DNA of 64,000 nt from Promicromonospora sukumoe 327MFSha3.1 (GTDB lineage: Bacteria > Actinomycetota > Actinomycetes > Actinomycetales > Cellulomonadaceae), in assembly GCF_000385135.1 (NCBI RefSeq), contig NZ_ARQM01000010.1, positions 1,054,001 to 1,118,000 of the forward strand, read 5' to 3'. This document shows positions 16,431-27,750 of this stretch, one piece after another. Positions within the stretch are counted from its first letter, which is position 1. Every line of letters starts with the position of its first letter. Both the position numbers and the translations under genes were made by a program. A model generated the notes under the pieces. That model was not told where the DNA came from. It saw only the letters and a program-made list of their open reading frames with translations, and did no database searches.

Positions 16431-18482
16431 GTGCACCCACGCCAGACCGAGCAGTCCGCCGAGCAGCAGCACGTCGACGCCCTGTACGCCCGGCTCGACG
16501 GCGAGACCCGCCGCGTCCGGGCCGACCTCGACGACGCCGTCCGCGCCTCGTCGACGGACCCGGCCGAGGCCTACACGCGCGAGGTCCGCGTCGCGATGCT
16601 CAGGCGGCGGGAGCGCACCCTGGACGCCGCCGAGCACCACCTCTGCTTCGGCCGGATCGACGACGCCGAGGGCCGCACGCTGCACATCGGCCGCACCGGG
16701 CTGAGCGACGGCGACGACCAGCTCCTCGTGGACTGGCGCGCCGAGGCGGCCCGCCCGTTCTACGCCGCCACGGCCGTGCACCCGATGGGCCTGCGCCGCC
16801 GCCGGCACCTGGCCCTGGACGGCCGCACGGTGTCCCGGGTGAGCGACGAGATCCTGGACGGCACCGAGCCCGGGCCGCACGACGTCGTCGGCGACGGGCC
16901 GCTCCTGGAGGCCATCAGCGCGCGGCGCACCGGCCGCATGCGCGACGTCGTGGCGACCCTGCAGGCCGAGCAGGACGCGATCATCCGCTCCGCGCACCGC
17001 GGCGTCACCGTGGTGGAGGGCGGCCCCGGCACCGGCAAGACCGTGGTCGCGCTGCACCGCGCCGCGTACGTCCTGGCGGGCTTCGACGAGGCGCGTACCG
17101 ACGGCGTGCTCGTGCTCGGCCCCGGCACGCGGTTCCTCGACTACATCGCCGAGGTGCTGCCGTCCCTCGGCGAGAACGACGTCGCCCTGAGCACGGCCGA
17201 CCGCCTGGTCGCCGACGCCCTGGGCCTGCCCGAGGCGCCCGCGGCCGGCCACACGCTGCGCCGGGCCGCCGGCGACGTCCGGCTGGCCGACGAGCTGGCC
17301 GAGGTCGTCCGCGGCTACCAGGCGCCGTCCGGCACCCTCACGGTGCTGGTCGACGGCGACCCCGTCACCCTCGACGAGCACGCGCTCGCCGAGGCGCGCG
17401 AGACGGCCGGCGGCACCGGCCTGCCGCACAACCAGGCCCGGGCCATCTTCAAGGACCTCGTGGTCGACGTCGTGGCCGACGAGGTCCAGGCCCGCGCCCG
17501 CGTGTTCCTCGCGAAGCTGGACGAGGACATCGAGGTGCTCACCGGCGGCGTCGACGTCGACAAGGCCGCCGCCGGCGACCTCGCACGGCTCGGCTACGCC
17601 CCCGACGACGGCGGCAAGTTCGGCCACGCCGCCGCCGTGGCCGAGCTCGACCCGGGCGCGCTCGCCGCGGAGCTCTCCGAGGACGTCGCACTGGAGCGCG
17701 CCGTCGAGGAGGCGTGGCCCTACCTCGTGGCGCAGGACGTGGTGCTGGACCTGCTCGACGCCCGCCCGGAGCTGGCGGTGCCCGACGCCGACACCCCGGC
17801 CTGGACCACCGCCCACCTGCCCCTGCTCGACGAGGCCGAGCACCTGCTCAACGGCCCGCCCGCGCGGATCTACGGGCACGTCGTCGTCGACGAGGCGCAG
17901 GAGCTGACGCCGATGCAGTGGCGCTCCGTGCTGCGCCGCTGCCCCGGGCGCTCGATGACCGTCGTGGGCGACCTGGCCCAGGCCGGCCCCGCGACCGGCG
18001 CCCGCTCCTGGGCCGACGCGCTGGGCACCGACCTGGCCCGGCGCGCCGATGTGCGCACCCTGACCGTCTGCTACCGCACCACCGCCGAGGTCCTCGCGGA
18101 GGCAGCGCCGCTGCTCGCCCGGATCGCCCCGGACCAGGCGCCGACGCGCGCGGTCCGGTACGGCGACGCGCCCCGCCAGGTCGCGGTCCCCGCGCCGGGC
18201 GACCTCGTCGCCGCCGTGGCCCAGGAGGCGGGGGCGCTCGCGGCCGCGGAGCCCGACGAGCTGGTCGCCGTCGTCGCGGCCGACGCGCGGGTCGGTGAGC
18301 TCACCGACGCGCTGGCCGCGACGGACGTCCGCGTGGTGCCCGTCTCCCAGGTGCGCGGCCTGGAGTTCGACGCCGTCGTGGTGGCCGACCCCGACGGGAT
18401 CACGGCCGCGCGGCCGGGCGGGGAGCGCGACCTCTACGTGGCGCTGACCCGCCCGACGCGGCGACTCGTGGTCGTCGGCTGA
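16431..18482 (+). CDS. helD: HelD-like RNA polymerase-recycling ATPase (UvrD/Rep superfamily)
   Basis: A 683-residue SF1-helicase-like protein of the HelD family. N-terminal coiled segment: EQQHVDALYARLDGETRRV. Motor motifs: Walker A GGPGTGKTVVALHRAAYVLA near residue 197, Walker B VDEAQELTPMQW near 486, a QxxGLEF-type block (SQVRGLEFDAVVVAD) and a final ALTRPTRRLVVVG. HelD proteins pry stalled RNA polymerase from DNA by pushing arms into the active site and secondary channel; actinobacterial HelR also protects against rifamycins. The length fits class II HelD. GTG start with GGAG eight bases upstream. I found no rifamycin-associated element upstream. Confidence 0.88.
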   Translation: MHPRQTEQSAEQQHVDALYARLDGETRRVRADLDDAVRASSTDPAEAYTREVRVAMLRRRERTLDAAEHHLCFGRIDDAEGRTLHIGRTGLSDGDDQLLVDWRAEAARPFYAATAVHPMGLRRRRHLALDGRTVSRVSDEILDGTEPGPHDVVGDGPLLEAISARRTGRMRDVVATLQAEQDAIIRSAHRGVTVVEGGPGTGKTVVALHRAAYVLAGFDEARTDGVLVLGPGTRFLDYIAEVLPSLGENDVALSTADRLVADALGLPEAPAAGHTLRRAAGDVRLADELAEVVRGYQAPSGTLTVLVDGDPVTLDEHALAEARETAGGTGLPHNQARAIFKDLVVDVVADEVQARARVFLAKLDEDIEVLTGGVDVDKAAAGDLARLGYAPDDGGKFGHAAAVAELDPGALAAELSEDVALERAVEEAWPYLVAQDVVLDLLDARPELAVPDADTPAWTTAHLPLLDEAEHLLNGPPARIYGHVVVDEAQELTPMQWRSVLRRCPGRSMTVVGDLAQAGPATGARSWADALGTDLARRADVRTLTVCYRTTAEVLAEAAPLLARIAPDQAPTRAVRYGDAPRQVAVPAPGDLVAAVAQEAGALAAAEPDELVAVVAADARVGELTDALAATDVRVVPVSQVRGLEFDAVVVADPDGITAARPGGERDLYVALTRPTRRLVVVG

Positions 18483-18589
18483 GCCGGAGGTGCAGCGGAG
18501 GGTGCGGGCCGCAGCGGAGCAAGGCACGCGCCCGTAGCGGAACCGCAGGCTCGGCCGACAGTAGGCATCGGCTGAGCCGGAGGTGCAGC
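18475..18589 (+). repeat. 22-bp direct repeat across the end of helD
   Basis: The same 22 bases, starting TCGGCTGAGCCGGAGG, occur at 18475-18496 (including the helD stop) and 18568-18589, 93 bp apart. The intervening DNA is non-coding. It looks like a local duplication or the scar of a small insertion. Confidence 0.75.
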
Positions 18590-18593
18590 CCGC

Positions 18594-20192
<1,599 letters not shown>

Positions 20193-20218
20193 TCACCGGG
20201 CACGACGAAAGGACGCGC

Positions 20219-22114
20219 ATGGGCTTGCTGAGCGACATCCGCTCGCCGCAGGACGTCCGGGCTCTGACGCCCGGCCAGATGCCGGAGCTCGCCGAGGAGA
20301 TCCGCCGTTTCCTGGTGGAGAGCGTCTCGCGCACCGGCGGGCACCTCGGGCCCAACCTCGGTGTCGTCGAGCTGACCATCGCCATGCACCGGGTCTTCGA
20401 CTCGCCGCGCGACTCCCTCGTGTTCGACACGGGCCACCAGTCCTACGTGCACAAGCTGCTCACGGGCCGCCAGGACTTCTCCGACCTGCGCAAGCGGGGC
20501 GGCATGTCCGGCTACCCGAGCCGCGCCGAGTCCGAGCACGACGTCGTGGAGAACTCCCACGCGTCGACCGCCCTGTCTTGGGCCGACGGCATCGCCAAGG
20601 CCAACCAGGTGCGCGGCAAGGACGACCACGTGGTCGCCGTCATCGGCGACGGCGCGCTCACCGGCGGCATGGCCTGGGAGGCGCTGAACAACATCGCCGA
20701 GAGCCGCGACCGCAAGCTCGTGATCGTGGTCAACGACAACGGCCGCTCCTACTCGCCGACCATCGGCGGCCTGGCCAACCACCTCGACACGCTGCGCACC
20801 ACCAGCGGCTACGAGGCGTTCCTGAGCTGGGGCACGCGCGCGCTGCACCGCTCCGGCCCGCCCGGACGCTTCGCCTGGCGCTGGCTGCACGGCCTGAAGA
20901 AGGGCCTCAAGGACGTCGTCGCCCCGCAGGGCCTGTTCGAGGACCTGGGCATCAAGTACATCGGCCCCGTCGACGGCCACGACACCGAGGCGCTCGAGCG
21001 CGCGCTCGGCCGCGCCAAGGCGTACGGCCGGCCCGTGATCGTGCACGCCATCACCGAGAAGGGCCGCGGCTACAAGCCCGCCGAGGAGGACATCGCCGAC
21101 CGGTTCCACGCCGTCGGCGTCATCCACCCCGAGACCGGCCTGCCCGTGGCCGCCAGCCGGTTCGGCTGGACCAAGGTCTTCGCCGACGAGATCGTCAAGA
21201 TCGGCCGCCGCCGGTCCGACGTCGTCGCGATCACCGCCGCCATGCTGCACCCGGTGGGCCTCGCGCCCTTCCAGGAGCAGTTCCCGGAGCGCACCTTCGA
21301 CGTCGGCATCGCCGAGCAGCACGCCGCGACGTCGGCCGCGGGCATGGCGTTCGCCGGCCTGCACCCCGTCGTCGCCGTCTACGCGACGTTCCTGAACCGC
21401 GCGTTCGACCAGGTCCTGATGGACGTCGCCCTGCACAAGGCGGGCGTCACCTTCGTCCTGGACCGCGCCGGCATCACCGGTGACGACGGCGCCAGCCACA
21501 ACGGCATGTGGGACATGGCGATGCTGCGCATCGTGCCGGGCCTGCGCCTGGCCGCGCCCCGCGACGAGACGACGCTGCGCGCGGCCTTGCGCGCCGCCGT
21601 CGACGTCGACGACGCGCCCACCGTGGTCCGCTACCCGAAGGGCGCCCTCGGCGACGACATCCCGGCCGTCGAGGAGCTCGACGGCGTGGACGTCGTGGGC
21701 CGGTTCACCCCGGACCCGACCCGCCAGAAGAGCGCCGTGACCCGGCGCGTGCTCGTCGTCGGCGTGGGGTCGATGGCGGCCTGCGCGATGGAGACCGGCA
21801 CCGCGCTCGCGGCGCACGGCGTCGAGGCCACCGTGGCCTCCCCGACGTGGGTGCTGCCCGTGCCGGAGAACCTGGTCAAGCTCTGCGGCGAGCACGACCT
21901 CGTGGTCACGCTGGAGGACGGCGTGGTCGACGGCGGCGTGGGCGACATGCTGGCGCAGCGCGCCGGGGAGCAGGGCATCGGCACACCGCAGGTGCACATG
22001 GGCCTGCCGGTCCAGTTCCTCGACCACGCCAGCCGGGACCACATCGTGCGCGCGCAGCGGATGACCGCGGCCGACGCGACGCGGGACGCCCTCGCGGCGC
22101 TCGCCCTGCTGTGA
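20219..22114 (+). CDS. dxs: 1-deoxy-D-xylulose-5-phosphate synthase
   Basis: A 631-residue, full-length Dxs, the thiamine-diphosphate enzyme that condenses pyruvate with glyceraldehyde 3-phosphate at the head of the MEP isoprenoid pathway. Visible: [14 protein letters not shown], the ThDP motif [16 protein letters not shown], the activating-Glu block [38 protein letters not shown], and a transketolase C-terminal domain. ATG 20219 follows GAAAGGA at good spacing; the frame is open further upstream but without conservation. A TAGAGT hexamer at 20169-20174 is the likely -10 box. The next gene starts 7 nt after the stop, so it is co-transcribed. Confidence 0.96.
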   Translation: MGLLSDIRSPQDVRALTPGQMPELAEEIRRFLVESVSRTGGHLGPNLGVVELTIAMHRVFDSPRDSLVFDTGHQSYVHKLLTGRQDFSDLRKRGGMSGYPSRAESEHDVVENSHASTALSWADGIAKANQVRGKDDHVVAVIGDGALTGGMAWEALNNIAESRDRKLVIVVNDNGRSYSPTIGGLANHLDTLRTTSGYEAFLSWGTRALHRSGPPGRFAWRWLHGLKKGLKDVVAPQGLFEDLGIKYIGPVDGHDTEALERALGRAKAYGRPVIVHAITEKGRGYKPAEEDIADRFHAVGVIHPETGLPVAASRFGWTKVFADEIVKIGRRRSDVVAITAAMLHPVGLAPFQEQFPERTFDVGIAEQHAATSAAGMAFAGLHPVVAVYATFLNRAFDQVLMDVALHKAGVTFVLDRAGITGDDGASHNGMWDMAMLRIVPGLRLAAPRDETTLRAALRAAVDVDDAPTVVRYPKGALGDDIPAVEELDGVDVVGRFTPDPTRQKSAVTRRVLVVGVGSMAACAMETGTALAAHGVEATVASPTWVLPVPENLVKLCGEHDLVVTLEDGVVDGGVGDMLAQRAGEQGIGTPQVHMGLPVQFLDHASRDHIVRAQRMTAADATRDALAALALL

Positions 22115-22121
22115 CGACACG

Positions 22122-23207
22122 GTGACGACGAACAGGCGCACCGTCGGCGTCGAGGAAGAGCTCATGCTGGTCGGGGCCGACGGGGCGCCGATCGCGCGCG
22201 CCCAGGACGTGCTCGGCACCGCCGAGCCGGACGACGGCCCGCTGGAGCACGAGTTCATGGAGGAGCAGATCGAGACGGCCACGCCGCCGCGCTCGACGCT
22301 CGAGGACGTCGCCGCGGCGATCCGGGAGGGCCGGGCCGGCGCGCAGGCGGCGGCCGAGCGGCACGACGCGCGCATCGCGGCGCTGGGCACGTCGCCCTTG
22401 GCGTTCGCCGGGACGACGGTCGGCAAGCTCCGCTACCTGCAGGCGCGCGCCGAGTTCGGCCTGACGGCGCGCGAGCAGCTCACGAGCGGCTGCCACGTGC
22501 ACGTCGCGGTGGCCGACGACGCCGAGGGCGTCGTCGTGCTCGACCGCATCGGCCCGTGGCTCGCGCCGCTGCTGGCGCTGTCGGCGAACTCGCCGTACTG
22601 GATGGGCGACGACTCCGGGTACGCGAGCTTCCGCTCGCAGGTCTGGTCGCGCTGGCCGACGGCGGGCCCGACGCGGGTGTTCGGGTCGCCCGAGGCGTAC
22701 CACGCCGCCGTCGCGGGCCTGGTCGCGACCGGCACGATCCTCGACCAGGGGATGGTCTACTTCGACGCCCGGCTCTCCGCCAAGTACCCGACCGTGGAGA
22801 TCCGGGTCGCGGACGTGTGCCTGTCCGCCGACACGGCGACGCTCCTGGCCGCGCTGGCCCGGGGACTCGTCGAGACGGCGGCGCGGGCGGGCGACCAGCC
22901 GCCGCCGGAGGTGCCCGTGGAGATCCTGCGCACCGCCCTGTGGCGGGCGGGCCGGTCCGGCCTGTCGGGCGCCCTCGTGGACCCGCGGACCTGGCGGCCG
23001 GCCCCGGCGCACGACGTCGTCGGCGCGCTCGTGGAGCACGTCCGCGACGCCCTGGTGGACCTCGGCGACCTCGACACCGTGACCGAGCTGCTCGGCGGGC
23101 TCTGGTCCCAGGGCAACGGCGCGATGCGCCAGCACGCCTGGGCGGCCCAGTCGGGCGGCAACCTCGGCGCGGTGGCGCTGCACGCGGCGGACGCGACCCT
23201 GGTGTGA
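22122..23207 (+). CDS. YbdK-type carboxylate-amine ligase (GCS2 family)
   Basis: A 361-residue glutamate-cysteine-ligase-2 homologue: TVGVEEELMLVGADG at the N-terminus, HEFMEEQIET, SGCHVHVAVAD and TVEIRVADVCLSA are the conserved GCS2 blocks. E. coli YbdK has weak gamma-glutamylcysteine synthetase activity. In actinobacteria these proteins are generally annotated as putative ligases of unknown substrate, and mycothiol rather than glutathione is the expected thiol. GTG start seven bases after the dxs stop implies one transcript and probable translational coupling. Confidence 0.85.
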   Translation: MTTNRRTVGVEEELMLVGADGAPIARAQDVLGTAEPDDGPLEHEFMEEQIETATPPRSTLEDVAAAIREGRAGAQAAAERHDARIAALGTSPLAFAGTTVGKLRYLQARAEFGLTAREQLTSGCHVHVAVADDAEGVVVLDRIGPWLAPLLALSANSPYWMGDDSGYASFRSQVWSRWPTAGPTRVFGSPEAYHAAVAGLVATGTILDQGMVYFDARLSAKYPTVEIRVADVCLSADTATLLAALARGLVETAARAGDQPPPEVPVEILRTALWRAGRSGLSGALVDPRTWRPAPAHDVVGALVEHVRDALVDLGDLDTVTELLGGLWSQGNGAMRQHAWAAQSGGNLGAVALHAADATLV

Positions 23208-23348
23208 GCCCGCCTGTCGCCGGCCGTCCCGGTGCGAAATGCAGCCCACCCGACACCCCTCGTCCGAGCATGAGCTGCTCCGGAGCTCGACACGCCGTCG
23301 GCCGATTTCAGGTTGCCCGGGCCCGGCGGCACCTGGAACGGTCGGGCG

Positions 23349-24014
23349 ATGGATCTCGCCAGCGCCTTCCCGCCGTTCGGGCTCCGGGTCACGAGCGGTG
23401 ACCTCGAGCTGCGCCTGCCCGACGACGCCGACCTCGTCCGCCTGGCCGACCTCGCCGTCGCGGGCATCCACCCGCCCGAGCGCAGCCCGTTCCTCGTCCC
23501 GTGGAACGTCGGCGAGCCGGACGAGGTGCGCCGCGGGCTCCTGCAGTACCACTGGGCGTCGCGCGGCCGGATCGCGGCCGAGGCCTGGGCGCTGGAGCTC
23601 GGCGTGTTCCTCGACGGCGAGCCGGTCGGCGTCCAGAGCGTGGGCGCCAAGGCGTTCGCCGCGACGCGCTCGGCCGGGACCGGCTCCTGGCTCGGCCTGG
23701 CGCACCACGGCAAGGGCCTCGGCAAGCGCATGCGGCTGCTGGCGCTGCACCTGCTGTTCGAGGGCTTCGGCGCCGCCGACGCCACGACCGAGGCCTTCGA
23801 CGACAACCCGGAGTCCAACGGCGTGACGCGGTCGCTCGGGTACGCGCCGAACGGCGTCGCGCTCGTGGACCGCAAGGGCGGCCCGGCGACCGAGAACCGC
23901 TACCGGATGACCCGCGAGATGTGGGCGGCGCGCCCGGACCTGCACCGGCCCGACGTCACGCTGACCGGCGTCGCCCCGGTCCGGGCCATGCTCGGGATGG
24001 ACGAGCCGGCGTGA
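23349..24014 (+). CDS. GNAT-family N-acetyltransferase
   Basis: A 221-residue GNAT protein resembling the RimJ/RimL branch. The acetyl-CoA loop appears as HHGKGLGKRMRLLALHLLF (Q/RxxGxG/A type, with HGKGLGKR), followed by ATTEAFDDNPESNGVTRSLGY, the usual N-x-x-S-x-x-x-x-x-x-x-G-F/Y block. Substrate unknown. ATG 23349 starts the recognisable protein. It is 141 bp after the YbdK-type gene and probably has its own promoter. Confidence 0.85.
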   Translation: MDLASAFPPFGLRVTSGDLELRLPDDADLVRLADLAVAGIHPPERSPFLVPWNVGEPDEVRRGLLQYHWASRGRIAAEAWALELGVFLDGEPVGVQSVGAKAFAATRSAGTGSWLGLAHHGKGLGKRMRLLALHLLFEGFGAADATTEAFDDNPESNGVTRSLGYAPNGVALVDRKGGPATENRYRMTREMWAARPDLHRPDVTLTGVAPVRAMLGMDEPA

Positions 24015-24065
24015 CCGCCGACCCCGCGTGACGTCCGCCCCGGCCCGGGGCCGCCCCGGACCGCC

Positions 24066-24695
24066 TCACCTCCGCGCGACCGCCCACCAGATGATCCCGG
24101 CGATCAGCATCGCGAGGCCCAGCCCGCCGACCAGGAGGCCGATCAGCAGGACGATCCCGCTGCCGCCGATGCCGGCCACGCTGCCCGCGTTGTACGGGCC
24201 GCTCACGGCGATGCTGACGTCGGCGGAGGCCACCTGTGGGTCGACGACGATCGCGTGCGTACCTTCCTCGTCGGGGACCAGCACCCCGACGGGGAACACC
24301 GACCAGCCGTTGACCTCCAGCGAGCCGGACTGGTCGGGCCGGCTCATGCGCTCCGGGCCGCTCGGCCCCTCGGCGCTCACCGCCGAGGCGGGCAGGCGGG
24401 CCGACGGGTCCTGCGAGACCTCGAGGACGAGGTAGCCGCCCCGCTCCCGGACGTCGAAGGGCAGCGGCGTGGTGGACGGCCCCAGCGCGAGCGCGTCGCT
24501 GCCGGCCGTCCCCTCGCGGGTGACGAGGTCCGTGGGGATCAGGTCGACGACACCCCGTGCCGCGCCCGCGACCCCGACGACGCCGAGAATCATGCCCAGG
24601 ACCAGGACGGCGATCCCGCCGAACGTGAGCACCTTGGGGCCGGTCCTCCGCGGTCGTGGCGCGGGGTACGTCGGGCCCTCGGAAGGTGCGGACAT
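24066..24695 (-). CDS. Hypothetical membrane protein with two TM segments
   Basis: 209 residues with a short Pro-rich cytoplasmic N-terminus, one TM at about 22-46 (LTFGGIAVLVLGMILGVVGVAG), an extracellular domain of roughly 135 residues, and a second TM at the C-terminus (GSGIVLLIGLLVGGLGLAMLIAGI, ending WWAVARR). The external part is beta-rich with no Cys. I do not recognise the family. It ends convergently against the GNAT gene. Confidence 0.65.
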   Translation of the reverse strand: MSAPSEGPTYPAPRPRRTGPKVLTFGGIAVLVLGMILGVVGVAGAARGVVDLIPTDLVTREGTAGSDALALGPSTTPLPFDVRERGGYLVLEVSQDPSARLPASAVSAEGPSGPERMSRPDQSGSLEVNGWSVFPVGVLVPDEEGTHAIVVDPQVASADVSIAVSGPYNAGSVAGIGGSGIVLLIGLLVGGLGLAMLIAGIIWWAVARR

Positions 24696-24762
24696 GTTCG
24701 CATCGTCCCCCGGCGCCGGAGTGCTGCCAACCAGAGTCGCGAAGATCACCCGCCCCAGGGGC

Positions 24763-25407
24763 TCAGCCGTAGATCGTGTCGGCGTACCTCGGGCCGTAGT
24801 GCGCGTCGAGCGTCTCGAGGCTGTCGTCCGGGCGCTCCAGCGTGCGCGAGATGACGGCGCGGCGCGGCACCTCGTCCTGGCCCCAGGTCTCCGGGTCCCA
24901 GGTCTTCGAGCGCAGGAAGGCCTTGGAGCAGTGGTGGAACACCTCCTCGATGTCCACCTCCAGCGCGAGGACCGGCACGTTGCGGCGCACCTGGAGCTCG
25001 GCGAGGTAGGGCGCGTCGCGCACCAGGCGCGCCCGGCCGTTGACCCGCAGGGTGTCGCCGCGGCCGGGGATCACGAAGATCAGCCCCACGTGCGGGTTGG
25101 CCAGCACGTTGAGGAACCCGTCGGTGCGCCGGTTGCCGGGGCGCTCGGGGACGGCGATCGTGCGGTCGTCCAGCACCCGCACCAGGGACCCGGCCGGGTC
25201 GCCCTTGGGGGAGACGTCGAGGTTGCCCTCGGCGTCGGACGTCGCGACCAGGCACAGGGGCGAGGCCGCGAGCCACTGCCGGTCGAGCTCGTGCAGGGCG
25301 GGGCGCACCTTGTTCGCGGCCGTCTCCAGCGGCGGCGGGATGATCTCGCGGAGCTCCTCGACCGTCGTGACCGTCGTCCCGCCGAACTTGCTCTGCTCGT
25401 TCGTCAT
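24763..25407 (-). CDS. Pyridoxamine-phosphate-oxidase-like FMN protein (MSMEG_1061-type)
   Basis: A 214-residue split-barrel flavoprotein: LCLVATSDAEGNLDVSPKGD, IAVPERPGNRRTDGFLNVLA and GLIFVIPGRGDTLRVNG are the PNPOx-like FMN-binding strands, followed by a C-terminal cap (HHCSKAFLRSKTWDPETW). In this family FMN- or F420-dependent reductases act on diverse substrates; specificity is not readable. TATGTT six bases before the ATG predicts a leaderless message. It is divergent from the helicase gene, 63 bp apart. Confidence 0.85.
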   Translation of the reverse strand: MTNEQSKFGGTTVTTVEELREIIPPPLETAANKVRPALHELDRQWLAASPLCLVATSDAEGNLDVSPKGDPAGSLVRVLDDRTIAVPERPGNRRTDGFLNVLANPHVGLIFVIPGRGDTLRVNGRARLVRDAPYLAELQVRRNVPVLALEVDIEEVFHHCSKAFLRSKTWDPETWGQDEVPRRAVISRTLERPDDSLETLDAHYGPRYADTIYG

Positions 25408-25413
25408 GCGCTC

Positions 25414-25419
25414 AACATA
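25414..25419 (-). promoter_or_regulatory. -10 box of the PPOX gene (leaderless)
   Basis: TATGTT on the minus strand, six bases before the ATG at 25407. Confidence 0.55.
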
Positions 25420-25455
25420 GCCCTGGCATAAATGGGGCATGTCAGACCATCCGGG

Positions 25456-25461
25456 TACGCT
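25456..25461 (+). promoter_or_regulatory. -10 box of the SNF2 helicase gene
   Basis: TACGCT lies nine bases before ATG 25471, slightly far for a strictly leaderless message; a very short leader is possible. Confidence 0.35.
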
Positions 25462-25470
25462 CGCAGCGCC

Positions 25471-27684
25471 ATGACCGAGCAGACGACCCTCCCCAGCCCA
25501 GCCGACACCCCGGCCGCCGCCCCCGCCGGCCCGCCCCGGCCCTGGAAGGCCCGCGCGGCCCGCCGCGTCCTGGAGCAGGCCGAGGCGCTGCTCGACGACG
25601 CCCGGCTGCTCACCACCGCGGACCTCGGTCTGCGCGAGCGTGTCCGCGACGCGTACACGGCCACGCGTGAGGTGCGGGTCCACGCCGACCTGCGCGCCGT
25701 GTCCGTCACGGCGCTGGAGGAGCGGCGCAAGAAGCTGCGCGTCGCGGTCCTGGAGAAGGCCGGGTACAAGCACGTCGCCCAGGTGCTGGTGGCGGGGACC
25801 GACCGGCTGGTCGAGGCCGGCATCGGCGCGGGCACCGCGAAGCTCGCCACGTCGGCCGCCCGCGAGCTCGCCGACGAGGTCGACGCCGAGCTGCGGTTCC
25901 GCATCGACGTCGACCCCGACGACCCCTACGCGACCGTGCTGGTCCAGTCCCTGTACGCGTTCGGGCTGGCCACCGACGCCCGGCACCGGCACCTCGACGA
26001 GGCCCGTCGCGTGGCCGACGTCGTCCCCGGGAACCTCGAGCCCGCCCAGCTCGCCACGAGCCTCTGGCGGCGGCTGGTCGCGCCCGCCGACAAGAAGGCC
26101 GCCGCCCTCACCGCGGTCTCGGTGCTCGACGCCCAGGTGCGCGCCGCCCGGCTGACGGACGACGCACGGGCGGTGCGCGCCGCCGTCGGGCAGCCGCCGG
26201 AGGGCGGTGAGGTGTGGGCCGACTTCGAGGCGCGCTCCGCCGAGTACTACGGGCTGCTCTCCCAGGTCGTCGACCTGGGCGACGACCACGAGGCCGCCGA
26301 GGGCGGCCTGCCCGCCGACGTCGTGCGGCGGGTCGAGGCGCAGCCCCTGGACCGGTCCCTGCTGCGTGCCAACCTGCGCGGCTACCAGCAGTTCGGCGCG
26401 AGGTACGCGCTGGTGCAGCGGCGCACGATCCTCGGCGACGAGATGGGGCTCGGCAAGACCATGCAGTCCATCGCCGTGGCCGCCCACCTCGTGGCCACCG
26501 GCGGCACGCACGTGCTGGTGGTGTGCCCCGCGAGCGTGGTGACCAACTGGAAGCGCGAGGTGGAGCAGCACTCCGACCTGGCCGCCGTGGTGCTGCACGG
26601 CACCGACCGGGAGCAGGCGGCGGCGCGCTGGGTGACCGAGGGCGGCGTCGCCGTCACGACGTTCGAGGTGCTCGGTCGGCTCGACCTGCCCTACGACCTG
26701 CGGCCCGCCCTCATGGTCGTGGACGAGGCGCACTACGTGAAGAACCCCGAGACGCTCCGCGGCCGCGAGGTGCGGCGCTGGGCCGACCGGTCCGACCGCG
26801 TCCTGTTCCTGTCCGGCACCCCGATGGAGAACAAGGTCGCCGAGTTCAAGAACATGGTGGCCTACCTCCAGCCCGAGGTGGCCGGCCAGCTCGACCCCAA
26901 CGCCGGCCTGTCCGGCGCCAAGGCGTTCCGCCGGATCGTCGCGCCCGCCTACCTGCGCCGCAACCAGGAGGACGTGCTCACCGAGCTGCCCGAGATGGTG
27001 CAGGTCGAGGAGTGGGAGCAGTTCGGCCCCGTCGACGGCGCCGCCTACCGCGACGCGGTCCTCGCCGGGAACTTCATGAAGATGCGGCGCGCGGCGTTCG
27101 CGGTGTCCGACGCCGGCGACTCCGCCAAGCTGGTCCGCCTGCGCGAGCTCGTCACGGAGGCCGTCGACGCCGGCCGCCGCGTCATCGTCTTCTCGTACTT
27201 CCTCTCGGTCCTGGAGCAGGTGATGGACCTGCTCGGCGACCTCGCCGTGGGGCCGCTGACCGGCTCGGTCCCGGTGCCCGAGCGGCAGACCATGGTGGAC
27301 GCCCTGTCCGCGCCCGGCGGGCCGTCCGTGCTGGTCAGCCAGATCACCGCCGGGGGAGTGGGCCTCAACGTCCAGGCCGCGAGCGTCGTCATCTTCTGCG
27401 AGCCGCAGGTCAAGCCCACCATCGAGGCCCAGGCCGTCGCCCGCGCCCACCGCATGGGCCAGACCCGCACCGTCCAGGTGCACCGGCTCCTGGTCGAGCA
27501 GTCCGTGGACCAGCGGATGATGGAGATCCTCGGGTCCAAGTCGGCGCTGTTCGAGGAGTTCGCCCGCCAGTCCGAGATCACCGACGCGTCGCCGTCGGCC
27601 GTGGACGTCGCCGCCCCGACCGAGGCCACGCTGTCGCGCACCATCCTCGCGGAGGAGCAGGAGCGGCTGAGCCGCACACCATGA
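25471..27684 (+). CDS. SNF2/DEAD-like superfamily-2 helicase
   Basis: A 737-residue SWI2/SNF2-type ATPase. Residues 1-310 are a helical N-terminal region without a recognised domain. The motor follows: motif I GDEMGLGKTMQSI (about 322-334), motif II DEAH (about 418), motif III FLSGTPMENKV, motif V ITAGGVGLNVQAAS, and motif VI QAVARAHRMGQTRTVQVHRL. Such enzymes translocate on double-stranded DNA. Small-Alarm/HARP-like or RapA-like roles are possible, but no zinc finger or nuclease domain is fused. Followed after 66 bp by the STAND/TPR gene on the same strand. Confidence 0.88.
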   Translation: MTEQTTLPSPADTPAAAPAGPPRPWKARAARRVLEQAEALLDDARLLTTADLGLRERVRDAYTATREVRVHADLRAVSVTALEERRKKLRVAVLEKAGYKHVAQVLVAGTDRLVEAGIGAGTAKLATSAARELADEVDAELRFRIDVDPDDPYATVLVQSLYAFGLATDARHRHLDEARRVADVVPGNLEPAQLATSLWRRLVAPADKKAAALTAVSVLDAQVRAARLTDDARAVRAAVGQPPEGGEVWADFEARSAEYYGLLSQVVDLGDDHEAAEGGLPADVVRRVEAQPLDRSLLRANLRGYQQFGARYALVQRRTILGDEMGLGKTMQSIAVAAHLVATGGTHVLVVCPASVVTNWKREVEQHSDLAAVVLHGTDREQAAARWVTEGGVAVTTFEVLGRLDLPYDLRPALMVVDEAHYVKNPETLRGREVRRWADRSDRVLFLSGTPMENKVAEFKNMVAYLQPEVAGQLDPNAGLSGAKAFRRIVAPAYLRRNQEDVLTELPEMVQVEEWEQFGPVDGAAYRDAVLAGNFMKMRRAAFAVSDAGDSAKLVRLRELVTEAVDAGRRVIVFSYFLSVLEQVMDLLGDLAVGPLTGSVPVPERQTMVDALSAPGGPSVLVSQITAGGVGLNVQAASVVIFCEPQVKPTIEAQAVARAHRMGQTRTVQVHRLLVEQSVDQRMMEILGSKSALFEEFARQSEITDASPSAVDVAAPTEATLSRTILAEEQERLSRTP

Positions 27685-27750
27685 CCTGACCCTTCGCCGC
27701 CCATTTCGGTGTGATATCCGCATCAAGGAGGATTCGGGTTCACTGACGGA

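Noticed and set aside
25408-27726. A long upstream extension of the PPOX frame opposite the SNF2 helicase gene
   Set aside because: Homology begins only at the ATG 25407, which also has a TATGTT box six bases upstream; the extension is antisense of helicase motifs.
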